Source: Acidobacteriota bacterium (GTDB lineage Bacteria > Acidobacteriota > Terriglobia > Terriglobales > Acidobacteriaceae). Taken from it: a stretch of DNA of 51,705 nt. The stretch covers positions 1 to 51,705 of the forward strand of contig QIAP01000053.1 in assembly GCA_003225075.1 (NCBI GenBank). Reading direction: 5' to 3'. The position numbers were made by a program, and so were the translations under genes. Under the pieces are notes generated by a model. The model made no database searches and had not been told where the DNA came from. It saw only the letters and a program-made list of their open reading frames with translations. Shown piece by piece: positions 17,801-24,935 of the stretch; position 1 is the first letter of the stretch; every line of letters begins with the position of its first letter.

Positions 17801-18335
17801 CGATCGCACCCCGCAAGATGTCAGCGTGCGTTTGGCGCCCCTGTCTTTGCGAAGCGCGGATTTGCATTTCCACGGCTATCCACGCCAGATCGAAGATCAG
17901 CCGCCGGGGAATGTGAAATACGTCTATGAAGAAGTCAGCAGCACCGGCCCCTACGCGCGTCAGGCAGGCACTTACACCCGGTACGGCGACGTTCGTGAAC
18001 TATTGGCCGATTTTGACGATCGTTTGGTGGTTTTCGGATCAGGGGAAGAGGTCGCTCTCGAATTCGATCCGACTTCGTTGCCTACGCTACCCAAAGGCTG
18101 GGTCCGGGACTATTTCTTCCTGGCCAACGGTTACGAGAAGGACATGGATTTCTACGCGGCAGAGGGAAACACCGTCGATCCGCTGCCGTTTCGGGCGATG
18201 CAGACTTATCCCTATCCTGGCAAATCCTTTCCGCTGGATGATGAGCACCTAAACTACTTCCTGATCTACAACACTCGCCACGTGTCGGGGAACGAGCCCC
18301 GCGGATATCGGTACGAGTATCAGACGCCAAAATGA
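14862..18335 (+). CDS. Secreted TPR + FG-GAP/UnbV protein with large unrecognised C-terminal region
   Basis: 1157 residues with a signal peptide (MKSTRSIVVLIALSLVAFGI). TPR units (about four) cover roughly residues 40-210. Seven DxDxDG-type loops follow from about 280 to 625 (LDYDGDGRLD through GDYDGDGATD), one degenerate (TDYNNDRAVD). An ASPIC/UnbV-like segment (SGIGTKIEV, GSSGYLGQNSTEI, MLWPTGIVQDEV) ends near 725. The last 430 residues, starting at SCPTLFVWDGRRFHLVSDLL, form a region I cannot place in a named family; it is rich in aromatics and beta-type strands (HIRISTNLQIYWDNILI). The gene starts 21 bases after the previous stop. Possible scaffold of a surface or periplasmic complex with its neighbours. 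Confidence 0.88.
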   Translation: MKSTRSIVVLIALSLVAFGIFAAAPQKPATAGSGSDKSIEAARLNNLGVAYMNQQLFEKALKEFEGAAALDPKQQSAQINRGIALLNLQRVDEAKRILEEAIKRDPKDAHAWYNLALLYKNTSDTKSAADAFRHVAEIDPSDPDAWYFLGSVYAQAKQYPQAIDAFQHALKLNPLHASAEFGLSRACQQSGDTPQARQHLARFQYITQNKLGSPISLAYGEQGQYSRAEDSAAAPAKVPPAISVRFVDATELSGLSAMPEATMLQGTTRPPAEGSGACFLDYDGDGRLDLFLPGGGKSGGMALYHNRGGGKFTDVTREAGLDPDLRAISCTAGDYDNDGATDLAVSTFGSLFLFHNEKNGKFKDVTQDAGVRSDGTILGLTFVDYDHDGDLDLYVTREAGFPNSKLPEKSTGQPQPHFANVMFRNNGNGTFTDITESIGLAGGTRNISSTGTDYNNDRAVDIVVTGDVPTIFENPREGKFLSRKPWSTPMPAPTEGVAVLDFNHDGWMGLAFTHAGSPGLTLWRNNQGKNFEAVELPKTNWVRAWGVAAIDYDNDGWTDLVAVGETADGRGEARLFRNLGPDGFEDVTADVGLDKINWKDPRAVITGDYDGDGATDLLITQNHGPAVLLRNQGGNKNHWLRLVLKGLNDNKSGIGTKIEVFAGANRQKFEIAGSSGYLGQNSTEITVGLGQEKQADVVRMLWPTGIVQDEVEVPADHQQAYTEIDRRGSSCPTLFVWDGRRFHLVSDLLGAGVVGHWVGRGQRNIARPTEYVKVDRNMIREKDGKLSFRLMEPMEEVVYLDRVRLLAVDHASDVDVYPNEYFASNPPYPTFKVIGSRNATPPAGAWDEHGHNVLPDLLAHRYFGDFDLLPFKGFTKPHSLELDLGEPYRGGPLRLLMHGEIEYFTATGMYAADQAGIQATAPYVEAMDAKGKWVRVIDDMGFPAGLPRMTVADLSGKLLPGTQHIRISTNLQIYWDNILIDRTPQDVSVRLAPLSLRSADLHFHGYPRQIEDQPPGNVKYVYEEVSSTGPYARQAGTYTRYGDVRELLADFDDRLVVFGSGEEVALEFDPTSLPTLPKGWVRDYFFLANGYEKDMDFYAAEGNTVDPLPFRAMQTYPYPGKSFPLDDEHLNYFLIYNTRHVSGNEPRGYRYEYQTPK
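16512..16530 (+). repeat. 19-nt calcium-loop repeat, copy 2
   Basis: Exact copy of the 19-mer at 13272-13290, encoding the sixth FG-GAP loop (IDYDNDGWTD) of the 1157-residue protein. Confidence 0.85.
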
Positions 18336-18354
18336 CTCTCGTTTTCTGGATAGA

Positions 18355-20160
18355 ATGCAGTTATTCATGAGAGTTCGTATCCCAGGAAAAGGGTACTTCC
18401 CTTGCATCCTCTGTTTATGTGTCCTCGCATCTACGCTTCTGGCGCAGGAATCGCACCACTTACCGGCGAAAGCGAATCCTCCATCGCAGCTCACAAAGGC
18501 CGGCACTGGCAGGGACAACAAACCCGCAGTACCAGTCTTCAAGGATATTGCCCTTGAAGCAGGGCTCACGGTTTCTCACCTGTCGTCCAATGAAAAGCGG
18601 TACGTAATCGAATCCATGAGCGGAGGAGTCGGCCTGTTCGACTGCGACAACGATGGCAAACTCGACATCGTGATGGTGAATGGCTCGACTGTTGATCGCT
18701 ACCGCCAGGGCGGCGACCCATTGGTTACCCTGTGGCATCAGGACGCCGACCTGAAGTTCACAGATATCACACAGAAGGCTGGCCTCACACGCAAGGGTTG
18801 GGGTATGGGCGTCGCCGTCGCTGATTTCAACAACGACGGGTTGCTTGATCTTTACGTCACCGGGTACGGCGGCAACGCGCTTTACCGTAACAAGGGCAAC
18901 TGCACTTTTGAGGACGTTACCGACAAAGCCGGTGTACGCGCCGGGGGCTTCTCAACCGGTGCTGCCTGGGCCGATTACGACCGCGACGGCAATGTGGACC
19001 TATTTGTTTCGCGTTATGTGCACGTGGATATCGATCACCTCCCCGTCTTTGGCAGCAGCAAGTTTTGCAATTTCAAGGGAGTGCCTGTGCAGTGCGGCCC
19101 TTGGGGCATGCAGGGCGAAAGCGATCTCCTCTTCCACAACAAGGGAGACGGCACGTTCGAAGAAGTGTCCAAGAAAGCGGGAGTCAGCGATCCCAACGAA
19201 TACTATGGCCTTGGGGTGACCTGGGGCGATTACGACAATGATGGCTGGCCTGATCTGTTTGTAGCTGATGATGCCACGCCCAATTATTTGTACCACAACA
19301 ACCACGATGGAACTTTCACCGATGTTGGCATGGTCAGCGGAATCTCGCTGAGTGGTGAAGGCCAGGCGCAAGGCTCCATGGGGGTAACTTGGGGCGACTA
19401 CGATCATAGCAGGCGGCTCTCTATGTTCATTACTGAATTTGCCGACCAGCCTAATACCCTCTATCGCAATTTGGGCAAGTCAGGCTTTGAGGACGCTAGT
19501 TTCCGCGCCCAATTGGGCCAGCCGAGCATACCTTATGTCGGCTGGGGTACGTCATTCTTCGACATGGATAACGATGGTTGGCTCGATCTCTTCGTTGCCA
19601 ACGGACACGTCTATCCTCAAATGGACAGCGTTTCGGGCAGCGCGGCCTATGCCGAACCCATGCTGCTGCATCGCAACAACCGCGACGGCACCTTTGCGGA
19701 AGTTCCGACTCCAGCGGGACTAGCGGCCATGCCGCGGAGATCCCGCAGGGGCGCGGCATTCGGCGATATCGCCAATAACGGGAACGTCGATATTTTCATT
19801 CTGAACGTGGGTGAGCCGCCGTCATTGTTATTGAACACAAATCAAAATTCCAATCACCGCGTTTTGTTCAAGCTGGAGGGTACGCGGAGTAATAGAGCAG
19901 CGATCGGAGCGCGGGTGACGATTCACGCCGGAGGGATGACGCAGTTTGACGAAGTCCACGGCGGCGGGAGTTATCTCTCGCAAAATGATCTTCGCCTGCA
20001 TTTCGGGCTGGGATCCGCCGACAAAATGGATTCTGTCCAAATTCGATGGCCCAGCGGCAAAGTGGAAGAGTTGAAAGATGTAGCAGCAGATGAAATCTAT
20101 ACTCTTGTAGAGGGACAGGGGATCAAGGATACAAAACCGCTCTCGTCTCCTGGAAAATGA
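18355..20160 (+). CDS. Secreted FG-GAP/VCBS protein with ASPIC/UnbV domain (CRTAC1-like), second copy
   Basis: 601 residues; the leader MRVRIPGKGYFPCILCLCVL then ASTLLAQ is a signal peptide (an internal ATG at 18367 starts MRVRIP and is equally possible). Seven calcium-loop positions are visible (FDCDNDGKLD, ADFNNDGLLD, ADYDRDGNVD, GDYDNDGWPD, the degenerate GDYDHSRRLS, FDMDNDGWLD, GDIANNGNVD). The same two-cysteine insertion as in the 579-residue paralogue lies between repeats three and four. The UnbV domain is at the C-terminus (AAIGARVTIHAGG, GGGSYLSQNDLRLHFGLG, IRWPSG). It is a diverged paralogue of the gene at 13101. The gap to the preceding gene is 19 bases, consistent with one operon; no homologue function is known. 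Confidence 0.9.
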   Translation: MQLFMRVRIPGKGYFPCILCLCVLASTLLAQESHHLPAKANPPSQLTKAGTGRDNKPAVPVFKDIALEAGLTVSHLSSNEKRYVIESMSGGVGLFDCDNDGKLDIVMVNGSTVDRYRQGGDPLVTLWHQDADLKFTDITQKAGLTRKGWGMGVAVADFNNDGLLDLYVTGYGGNALYRNKGNCTFEDVTDKAGVRAGGFSTGAAWADYDRDGNVDLFVSRYVHVDIDHLPVFGSSKFCNFKGVPVQCGPWGMQGESDLLFHNKGDGTFEEVSKKAGVSDPNEYYGLGVTWGDYDNDGWPDLFVADDATPNYLYHNNHDGTFTDVGMVSGISLSGEGQAQGSMGVTWGDYDHSRRLSMFITEFADQPNTLYRNLGKSGFEDASFRAQLGQPSIPYVGWGTSFFDMDNDGWLDLFVANGHVYPQMDSVSGSAAYAEPMLLHRNNRDGTFAEVPTPAGLAAMPRRSRRGAAFGDIANNGNVDIFILNVGEPPSLLLNTNQNSNHRVLFKLEGTRSNRAAIGARVTIHAGGMTQFDEVHGGGSYLSQNDLRLHFGLGSADKMDSVQIRWPSGKVEELKDVAADEIYTLVEGQGIKDTKPLSSPGK

Positions 20161-20234
20161 GGCCTTGTCGGTGCATCCGGCGATCGGACTCAGCTTGCCT
20201 GAAAATTTCATCATTAAAAAAGCTGACCTCTCTG

Positions 20235-20240
20235 TATAAT
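20235..20240 (+). promoter_or_regulatory. Consensus -10 box (TATAAT) for the permease leader
   Basis: A perfect TATAAT lies 272 bases before the permease ATG. The matching -35 position is poor (CATTAA at 20212-20217). A perfect 16-nt palindrome, AAACGATTAATCGTTT (20266-20281), sits about 20 bases downstream of the expected transcription start and could be an operator. An alternative promoter is TTGACA (20341-20346) with GAGAAT 17 bases on. Confidence 0.45.
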
Positions 20241-20511
20241 TCCGAAACAATTTATCATCGACTGGAAACGATTAATCGTTTTCGAATCATTGCCAAAACA
20301 GTTTGGTGCCGATAATTCGGCACATCCCATGTTTTTTCGATTGACAGGCCTACGAGAGCGTATGAGAATCTGCCCAATCGTTGAATCCATTCGTTTACGT
20401 TCGAATGTTTTCGCGAGTACAGTTCTTCTGCTCCACGTCCGGAGCAGCCTTCCCCCAAGTACCCCACCATCGCTTGCGATGGTGGGGTTTTTCAGTTTAT
20501 AGAGGAGCAGA
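20241..20511 (+). promoter_or_regulatory. Structured leader of the amino-acid permease (candidate attenuator)
   Basis: This 270-base region lies between a consensus -10 box and the permease start. It holds several perfect stems: GTGCCGA/TCGGCAC (20306-20312, 20317-20323), CATTCG/CGAATG (20388-20393, 20402-20407), CTGCTCC/GGAGCAG (20428-20434, 20441-20447) and a terminator at 20462-20492. The GGAGCAG sequence recurs in the ribosome binding site (20504-20510), so CTGCTCC can pair with either copy. I do not recognise a T-box, lysine or glycine riboswitch in it. Confidence 0.55.
20462..20492 (+). terminator. Intrinsic terminator directly upstream of the permease
   Basis: CCCCACCATCGC (20462-20473) pairs perfectly with GCGATGGTGGGG (20476-20487), followed by five T. 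The permease ATG is only 20 bases after the T-run, with its ribosome binding site in between, leaving no room for a promoter after the hairpin. It could also end the FG-GAP transcript 300 bases upstream. Confidence 0.88.
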
Positions 20512-21897
20512 ATGGCAACTTCGACAACTGACACCACTTCCAGCGCGCCACGTTTGAAGCGCGTTCTGACGCTGTGGGACCTGATCTTTTATGGGATTGT
20601 CCTAATCCAGCCCATCGCTCCCGTGCCCCTGTTCGGGGTGGCGCAAAAACTTTCAGATGGACATTTTGCCACAATCATTTTGATCGCGATGTTCGCGATG
20701 ATGATCACTGCCGTGAGTTACGGGCGCATGGCGGCGCTTTATCCTTCCGCGGGTTCGGCATACACCTACGTCGGAAAGGGCCTCAACCCGCACCTTGGGT
20801 TCCTGGCGGGATGGGCGATGTTCCTTGATTACCTACTCCAACCTCTGATCAACACGGTTTGGATGTCAACGGCCCTGCACGAGCGATACCTGCCCCAGGT
20901 TCCATTTATGGCGTGGGCCGCGATCATTGCCGGCATCATCACTTTGCTCAACCTGCGCGGAATCCGTTCGTCAGCACGGGCCAATAAGGTCCTGCTATTT
21001 TTTATGTTTATCGTCGTCGGTTTCTTCATCGTGCTAGCTGTACGCTATCTGTTTTACTCACAAGGATTGAGGGGACTCTTTTCCATCCAGCCTTTCTACG
21101 ATCCCAAAACCTTTAACTCGCATCGGATTTGGACCGCAACCTCTTTTGCCGCTCTCACCTATATCGGCTTTGACGGTGTCACCACGTTGGCCGAGGACGT
21201 TGAAAACCCGAAGCGCAACGTTCTGCTGGCAACCGTCCTCGTTTGTGTTTTTACCGGCGTGTTCGGGGGGTTGGAGGTCTATCTGGGGCAGCGGGTTTGG
21301 CCGGACTGGCACACCTTCCCTAATCTCGAGACGGCGTTTATGGACATCTGTCGTCGCGTGGGTGGCTCACTACTTTTCAATGCTATGGGCGTAATCCTCA
21401 TCCTGGCGGCCTTTGGCAGCGCTTTGACCGGGGGCTTGGGAGCGGCACGATTGCTCTTCGGTATGGGACGCGACAATGTATTGCCCCGCAAAATCTTTGG
21501 ACATTTGAGTCCTGGCAGCAGCACACCAACCTACAACATCATCGTCATTGGATTGCTAGCCTTCGGTGGCGCTGTGATGTTGAACCGTGTGGGCAACGCT
21601 TACGAGCACGCGGGCGAGTTGCTCAATTTTGGCGCGTTTCTCGCTTTCATGGGAGTCAACCTGGCAACGTTCTGGCAATTCGCGGTGGTCGCGAAACCGG
21701 GATACAAACGGCGCATACTCGTGGATGCCATTCTGCCGCTCATTGGCTTTGCCTTCTGTGCGCTTATCTGGTGGAACCTCAATAACCTGGCCAAGACCGT
21801 GGGTGGAATATGGTTTGCCGTTGGCCTGCTCTACGTAGGAATCAAGACGCGCGGCTTCCGCACGGCACCGGTCATGATCGATTTCAGCGAATCATAA
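20512..21897 (+). CDS. APC-family amino acid/polyamine permease
   Basis: 461 residues with about twelve hydrophobic helices, an inner-membrane secondary transporter. The N-terminal LTLWDLIFYGIVLIQPIAPV replaces the usual glycine-rich first helix; YPSAGSAYTYVGKGLNPHLG (helix 2-3) and YIGFDGVTTLAEDVENPKRN (helix 6) are the hallmark APC segments. A strong Shine-Dalgarno sequence (AGAGGAG) stands five bases before the ATG. The gene is alone, behind a structured leader with a terminator, so its expression is probably conditional. Substrate is not predictable; amino acids or amines are likely. It ends convergent to the GH2 gene, 61 bases away. Confidence 0.93.
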   Translation: MATSTTDTTSSAPRLKRVLTLWDLIFYGIVLIQPIAPVPLFGVAQKLSDGHFATIILIAMFAMMITAVSYGRMAALYPSAGSAYTYVGKGLNPHLGFLAGWAMFLDYLLQPLINTVWMSTALHERYLPQVPFMAWAAIIAGIITLLNLRGIRSSARANKVLLFFMFIVVGFFIVLAVRYLFYSQGLRGLFSIQPFYDPKTFNSHRIWTATSFAALTYIGFDGVTTLAEDVENPKRNVLLATVLVCVFTGVFGGLEVYLGQRVWPDWHTFPNLETAFMDICRRVGGSLLFNAMGVILILAAFGSALTGGLGAARLLFGMGRDNVLPRKIFGHLSPGSSTPTYNIIVIGLLAFGGAVMLNRVGNAYEHAGELLNFGAFLAFMGVNLATFWQFAVVAKPGYKRRILVDAILPLIGFAFCALIWWNLNNLAKTVGGIWFAVGLLYVGIKTRGFRTAPVMIDFSES

Positions 21898-21958
21898 CCG
21901 GCAGCGCGCGAAACAGGGTTCTGGCGAATAAAAAATTGTTAAGGCTAGAAATAGCAAT

Positions 21959-24655
21959 TTACTGCACGTTCCAGCCGGACACTTCGACACTGGGCTTCGC
22001 TGTTCCTAGATCCACGGTACGATAGGTTGCGCTAAATTCGCGGCTTTCGCCGGGAAGCAGCGAGACATAGTTGTCCTGCCACAAAACCGGCAGAATTTCT
22101 TCACCACCCCCGCCTTTGTCCACTTTCATCCGAACGAAGAACGCCACGCTCTTGCTGGGATTAGCGAGAGTGACATGCGTGACCGAGTCTGCACCTTTGC
22201 GATCGGTGCGGGACGCTACTTTCAGCTTGATCTTGGGCAATTGCAAAAGCGCAGTGTAGTCTGCATAGGAAGCGGTTGGGGTTGTATACCACGTCGATTT
22301 CTCCCAATCCAAGGTTTCAGGCTTGGTGGAGAGCCAATAGAAATTCGAGCTGACCAGTTTTCCGCCCGCATCCTCCAGTCTCAGCGCCAGGAAGTAGGTT
22401 GGCGTCAGAGCTTGAATTTCCGGCAGTTCGAAAATTTTCTGCGTCCCATCAGCGGCAATATCCACAGTGGCGTCCTTGGAAAATTTCTCTGAGAAATCAA
22501 GGTTGTAAACCTTGGCTGTAAGTTTCAGTCCTTTGACGTCCTGATACTTACTGTTGACCAGCCAGACGGAATGGTCGTCATAGGCGTAAACCGGATGCAG
22601 CGGTTCCATCGCTTTCTTGGCGCCAAAATAGCCGCCTGCAGGCCGCAGGAAGTAGTCATAGAGATGCCAAATCATGGAAGGCCACGCGTTGTTAAGCATC
22701 CATTGGATCACGCCCGTCGAGACGTACTTATTACGGCTGTAGGCCTCATACATGGCGCGGATGCCCTCGTAATTCATTAGTTGCGCTTTGAGTACGAAGT
22801 CCTGAAGGTTATCCGCCTGACCGTAGCGATTGTTCAAGGCGTTCACGTATACGTTCATGTTCTTGAACTGTCCACCGCCCGCATGAAAATTCCAGTAGTC
22901 ATCAATCGGCCACAGGTGGTCCTTGGGCAGCATTCTTTGCAAACTCTCAATGGGAGGAACTGCCGGGCCTGGGCTGGTTTCCGTATTGAAGCCATAAGCC
23001 CCGCCGCACCCCCCTTGATTGCACTTGGTAGTTCGATTCGGGTTGTCGCTGTCCTGCAGCCAATACCCTGGCGCGACGTATTCATAAGGGCCAGTCATTT
23101 TTACGCCACTGTCGCCGCTGACCGCCGCGGGCTTGGCAGTGGCCGATGAAACAACCGGATTAGGCCAGCGAAGTTGTTTCTCCACATTGAGATATGTTTC
23201 TTCTACGTCCGGCGGGGGCGGATTATCGCTGCCATTCAGCCACATCACCAGGCTGGGATGGCTGCGCAACCGATAGATCTGGTCCTGCAGCGAATTTTTT
23301 GCGATGTCGTAATCCTGCGGGCTCCACTTGGACCAATGTTCCCAGTGATCACAGCAACACCACCCCGCCATAATCAAAATTCCTTGTTGATCAGCGAGAT
23401 TTAAAAACTCCTCGGTCTCCAGCTTACCTTCCAGACGAATCGTATTCAGACCCATATCTTGTACATAACGGAATTCATCATGAAGGCGTTGCGAGTTCTC
23501 GCGCAGCAGCAGGTCGGGCGACCAGCCGCCGCCGCGAATAAGAATCTTCTTTCCGTTTATCACAAACGCACGCCTGTCCGTCGCAAGCAACTCCGACGTG
23601 ACCTCGCGGATGCCGAAACGTGTGTCCGATTTGTCGGAAGTCTTGTGGTCCACATCGAATTCCAGGTTCAAAGTATAAAGATTCGGGGTCCCCATTTGTG
23701 CCGGCCACCACAGGCGTGGGTTAGCGAGATTCAACTGGGGAAATTTGTCAGGCTCGAACGTTACATCCTTGGATTCGCCTGCGGCCAGTTCCACAGCTTG
23801 TGCGAATTCTATGTTTTCGATCTTGCCTTTTAGTGACCCCTTGACGGGTTGATTGCCTCCATTTTTTAGCAGAGCGGTGACCGTCAAGTGGGCAGGATCG
23901 TTGCTGGGAGAATCAAAATGCGTAAGTACGGTTGGATAGCGGATGGCCACGGGCGCGCTCGTCGTAAAGTAAACGTCACGCCATAACCCCATCTCTTTAT
24001 CCGGAGGCGCGGGATTCCAATCCACAAATGTGATTGCGAGGTCATTCTCGGTGGGTGCGTACACCTCAACCGCGAGTACATTCGTCGCCCCTGGCTTGGC
24101 TGTGTCGGTAACGTTAAATTCGTATGTTCGCCAGGCGCCGGCCACATTGTCCGACTTCGCGATCTGCTTGCCGTTGAGCCAGATGTTAGCGCGATAGTTG
24201 ATCCCGCGAAAATTTAACCAAACCGTTTGACCCTTGTAGCCTGCCGGCAAAACAAACTGCTTGCGGTACCACCAAGGCACAGCGAACGGGCTGTCCGCCG
24301 GCATTGGTAAGTTGGAGAAATTGCTGCCAATCGGGTAACTAACACCCGGATATTGCCGCAAATTCATGCCGAAACCCGGGTCGGGATAGATTTTTTCTTT
24401 AACCAATGCGGCGACGACGATTGTGGGCACGGATGCCGCATACCAGGATTTGGGTTGGAAACCTGGGGTGGAGATCTCTTCGCCTTTCTGTTCCACTTTG
24501 GCGGAGGACTGCAGCATCCAGCCGTCAGTCAAGGCAAACTTGGCCTTGGATTGAGTCTGCGCGGAATGTTTCACCTGTCCGGAGAGTGCCGGGATCAAGG
24601 CAATAAAAAAAGACAGCAGGAAGAGTAAGCTAGGGCTAAAGATGCGAATCTTCAT
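21959..24655 (-). CDS. Secreted glycoside hydrolase family 2, exo-beta-D-glucosaminidase-like
   Basis: 898 residues with a signal peptide (MKIRIFSPSLLFLLSFFIAL, cleavage after ALSG). The order is GH2 sugar-binding domain (about 60-235), immunoglobulin-like domain (240-350), TIM barrel (from ILIRGGGWSPDLLLRE, about 371), then further beta domains. The putative acid/base is D477 in WLNGSDNPP and the nucleophile E559 in GFNTETSPGP, the arrangement of CsxA-type exo-beta-D-glucosaminidases, not the NE pair of beta-galactosidases. It would release glucosamine from chitosan oligomers outside the cytoplasm. The HHC-rich stretch GWCCCDHWEHW is shared by that subfamily. No transport genes adjoin. An inverted repeat about 105 bases upstream may regulate it. 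Confidence 0.9.
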   Translation of the reverse strand: MKIRIFSPSLLFLLSFFIALIPALSGQVKHSAQTQSKAKFALTDGWMLQSSAKVEQKGEEISTPGFQPKSWYAASVPTIVVAALVKEKIYPDPGFGMNLRQYPGVSYPIGSNFSNLPMPADSPFAVPWWYRKQFVLPAGYKGQTVWLNFRGINYRANIWLNGKQIAKSDNVAGAWRTYEFNVTDTAKPGATNVLAVEVYAPTENDLAITFVDWNPAPPDKEMGLWRDVYFTTSAPVAIRYPTVLTHFDSPSNDPAHLTVTALLKNGGNQPVKGSLKGKIENIEFAQAVELAAGESKDVTFEPDKFPQLNLANPRLWWPAQMGTPNLYTLNLEFDVDHKTSDKSDTRFGIREVTSELLATDRRAFVINGKKILIRGGGWSPDLLLRENSQRLHDEFRYVQDMGLNTIRLEGKLETEEFLNLADQQGILIMAGWCCCDHWEHWSKWSPQDYDIAKNSLQDQIYRLRSHPSLVMWLNGSDNPPPPDVEETYLNVEKQLRWPNPVVSSATAKPAAVSGDSGVKMTGPYEYVAPGYWLQDSDNPNRTTKCNQGGCGGAYGFNTETSPGPAVPPIESLQRMLPKDHLWPIDDYWNFHAGGGQFKNMNVYVNALNNRYGQADNLQDFVLKAQLMNYEGIRAMYEAYSRNKYVSTGVIQWMLNNAWPSMIWHLYDYFLRPAGGYFGAKKAMEPLHPVYAYDDHSVWLVNSKYQDVKGLKLTAKVYNLDFSEKFSKDATVDIAADGTQKIFELPEIQALTPTYFLALRLEDAGGKLVSSNFYWLSTKPETLDWEKSTWYTTPTASYADYTALLQLPKIKLKVASRTDRKGADSVTHVTLANPSKSVAFFVRMKVDKGGGGEEILPVLWQDNYVSLLPGESREFSATYRTVDLGTAKPSVEVSGWNVQ

Positions 24656-24760
24656 GGGAAATTTCCCTCGAGAATAAATTCCAAAAAAGCTGGCAACTGA
24701 GGTTGGGATTCAAATGCTCGTCGTGAGATTGCAAAACCAAGCAGGAGATTGATACCACGT

Positions 24761-24782
24761 TTTATTGATTCGTTTCAATAAA
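24761..24782 (-). promoter_or_regulatory. 8-bp inverted repeat, possible operator upstream of the GH2 gene
   Basis: TTTATTGA (24761-24768) and TCAATAAA (24775-24782) form a perfect inverted repeat around TTCGTT. It lies 106-127 bases upstream of the GH2 start and 154 bases upstream of the foldase start. Size and TGAAACGAATCA core on the minus strand resemble LacI-family operators, but this is only a resemblance. Confidence 0.35.
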
Positions 24783-24893
24783 CCCTTACTCGTCTTGCGA
24801 GCGGTAGGGTCAGGTCTCAGATTTCCGGGCAACCTATGCCATTTGTGGCTGCGTTTACGCAGTGTGCACACCATCTATTCCCTTATTCTAGTT

Positions 24894-24899
24894 TATAAT
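24894..24899 (+). promoter_or_regulatory. Consensus -10 box (TATAAT) upstream of the SurA/PpiD-type gene
   Basis: TATAAT is found 37 bases before the ATG at 24936. The -35 position is poor, but the 10-nt palindrome GTGTGCACAC (24862-24871) ends just before it, so an activator could act here. Confidence 0.45.
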
Positions 24900-24935
24900 A
24901 GTGGATTCTCTATCCAGTTCCGGAGTCTTTAGAAG

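Noticed and set aside
13272-19600. Repeated GAY-TAY-GAY-AAY-GAT-GGC sequences looking like a DNA repeat array
   Set aside because: They fall in one reading frame and encode the calcium loops of FG-GAP repeats; protein-level repetition explains them.
10169-20204. 13-nt direct repeat AGCTTGCCTGAAA at 10169-10181 and 20192-20204, flanking the cytochrome/FG-GAP block
   Set aside because: Several 13-nt repeats are expected by chance in a window of this size; there is no integrase, tRNA or other sign of a mobile element.
21898-21958. AAATTG/CAATTT inverted repeat between convergent permease and GH2 genes as a terminator
   Set aside because: Stem is only six A/T-rich pairs with a long loop; too weak to call despite a T-run on the minus strand.
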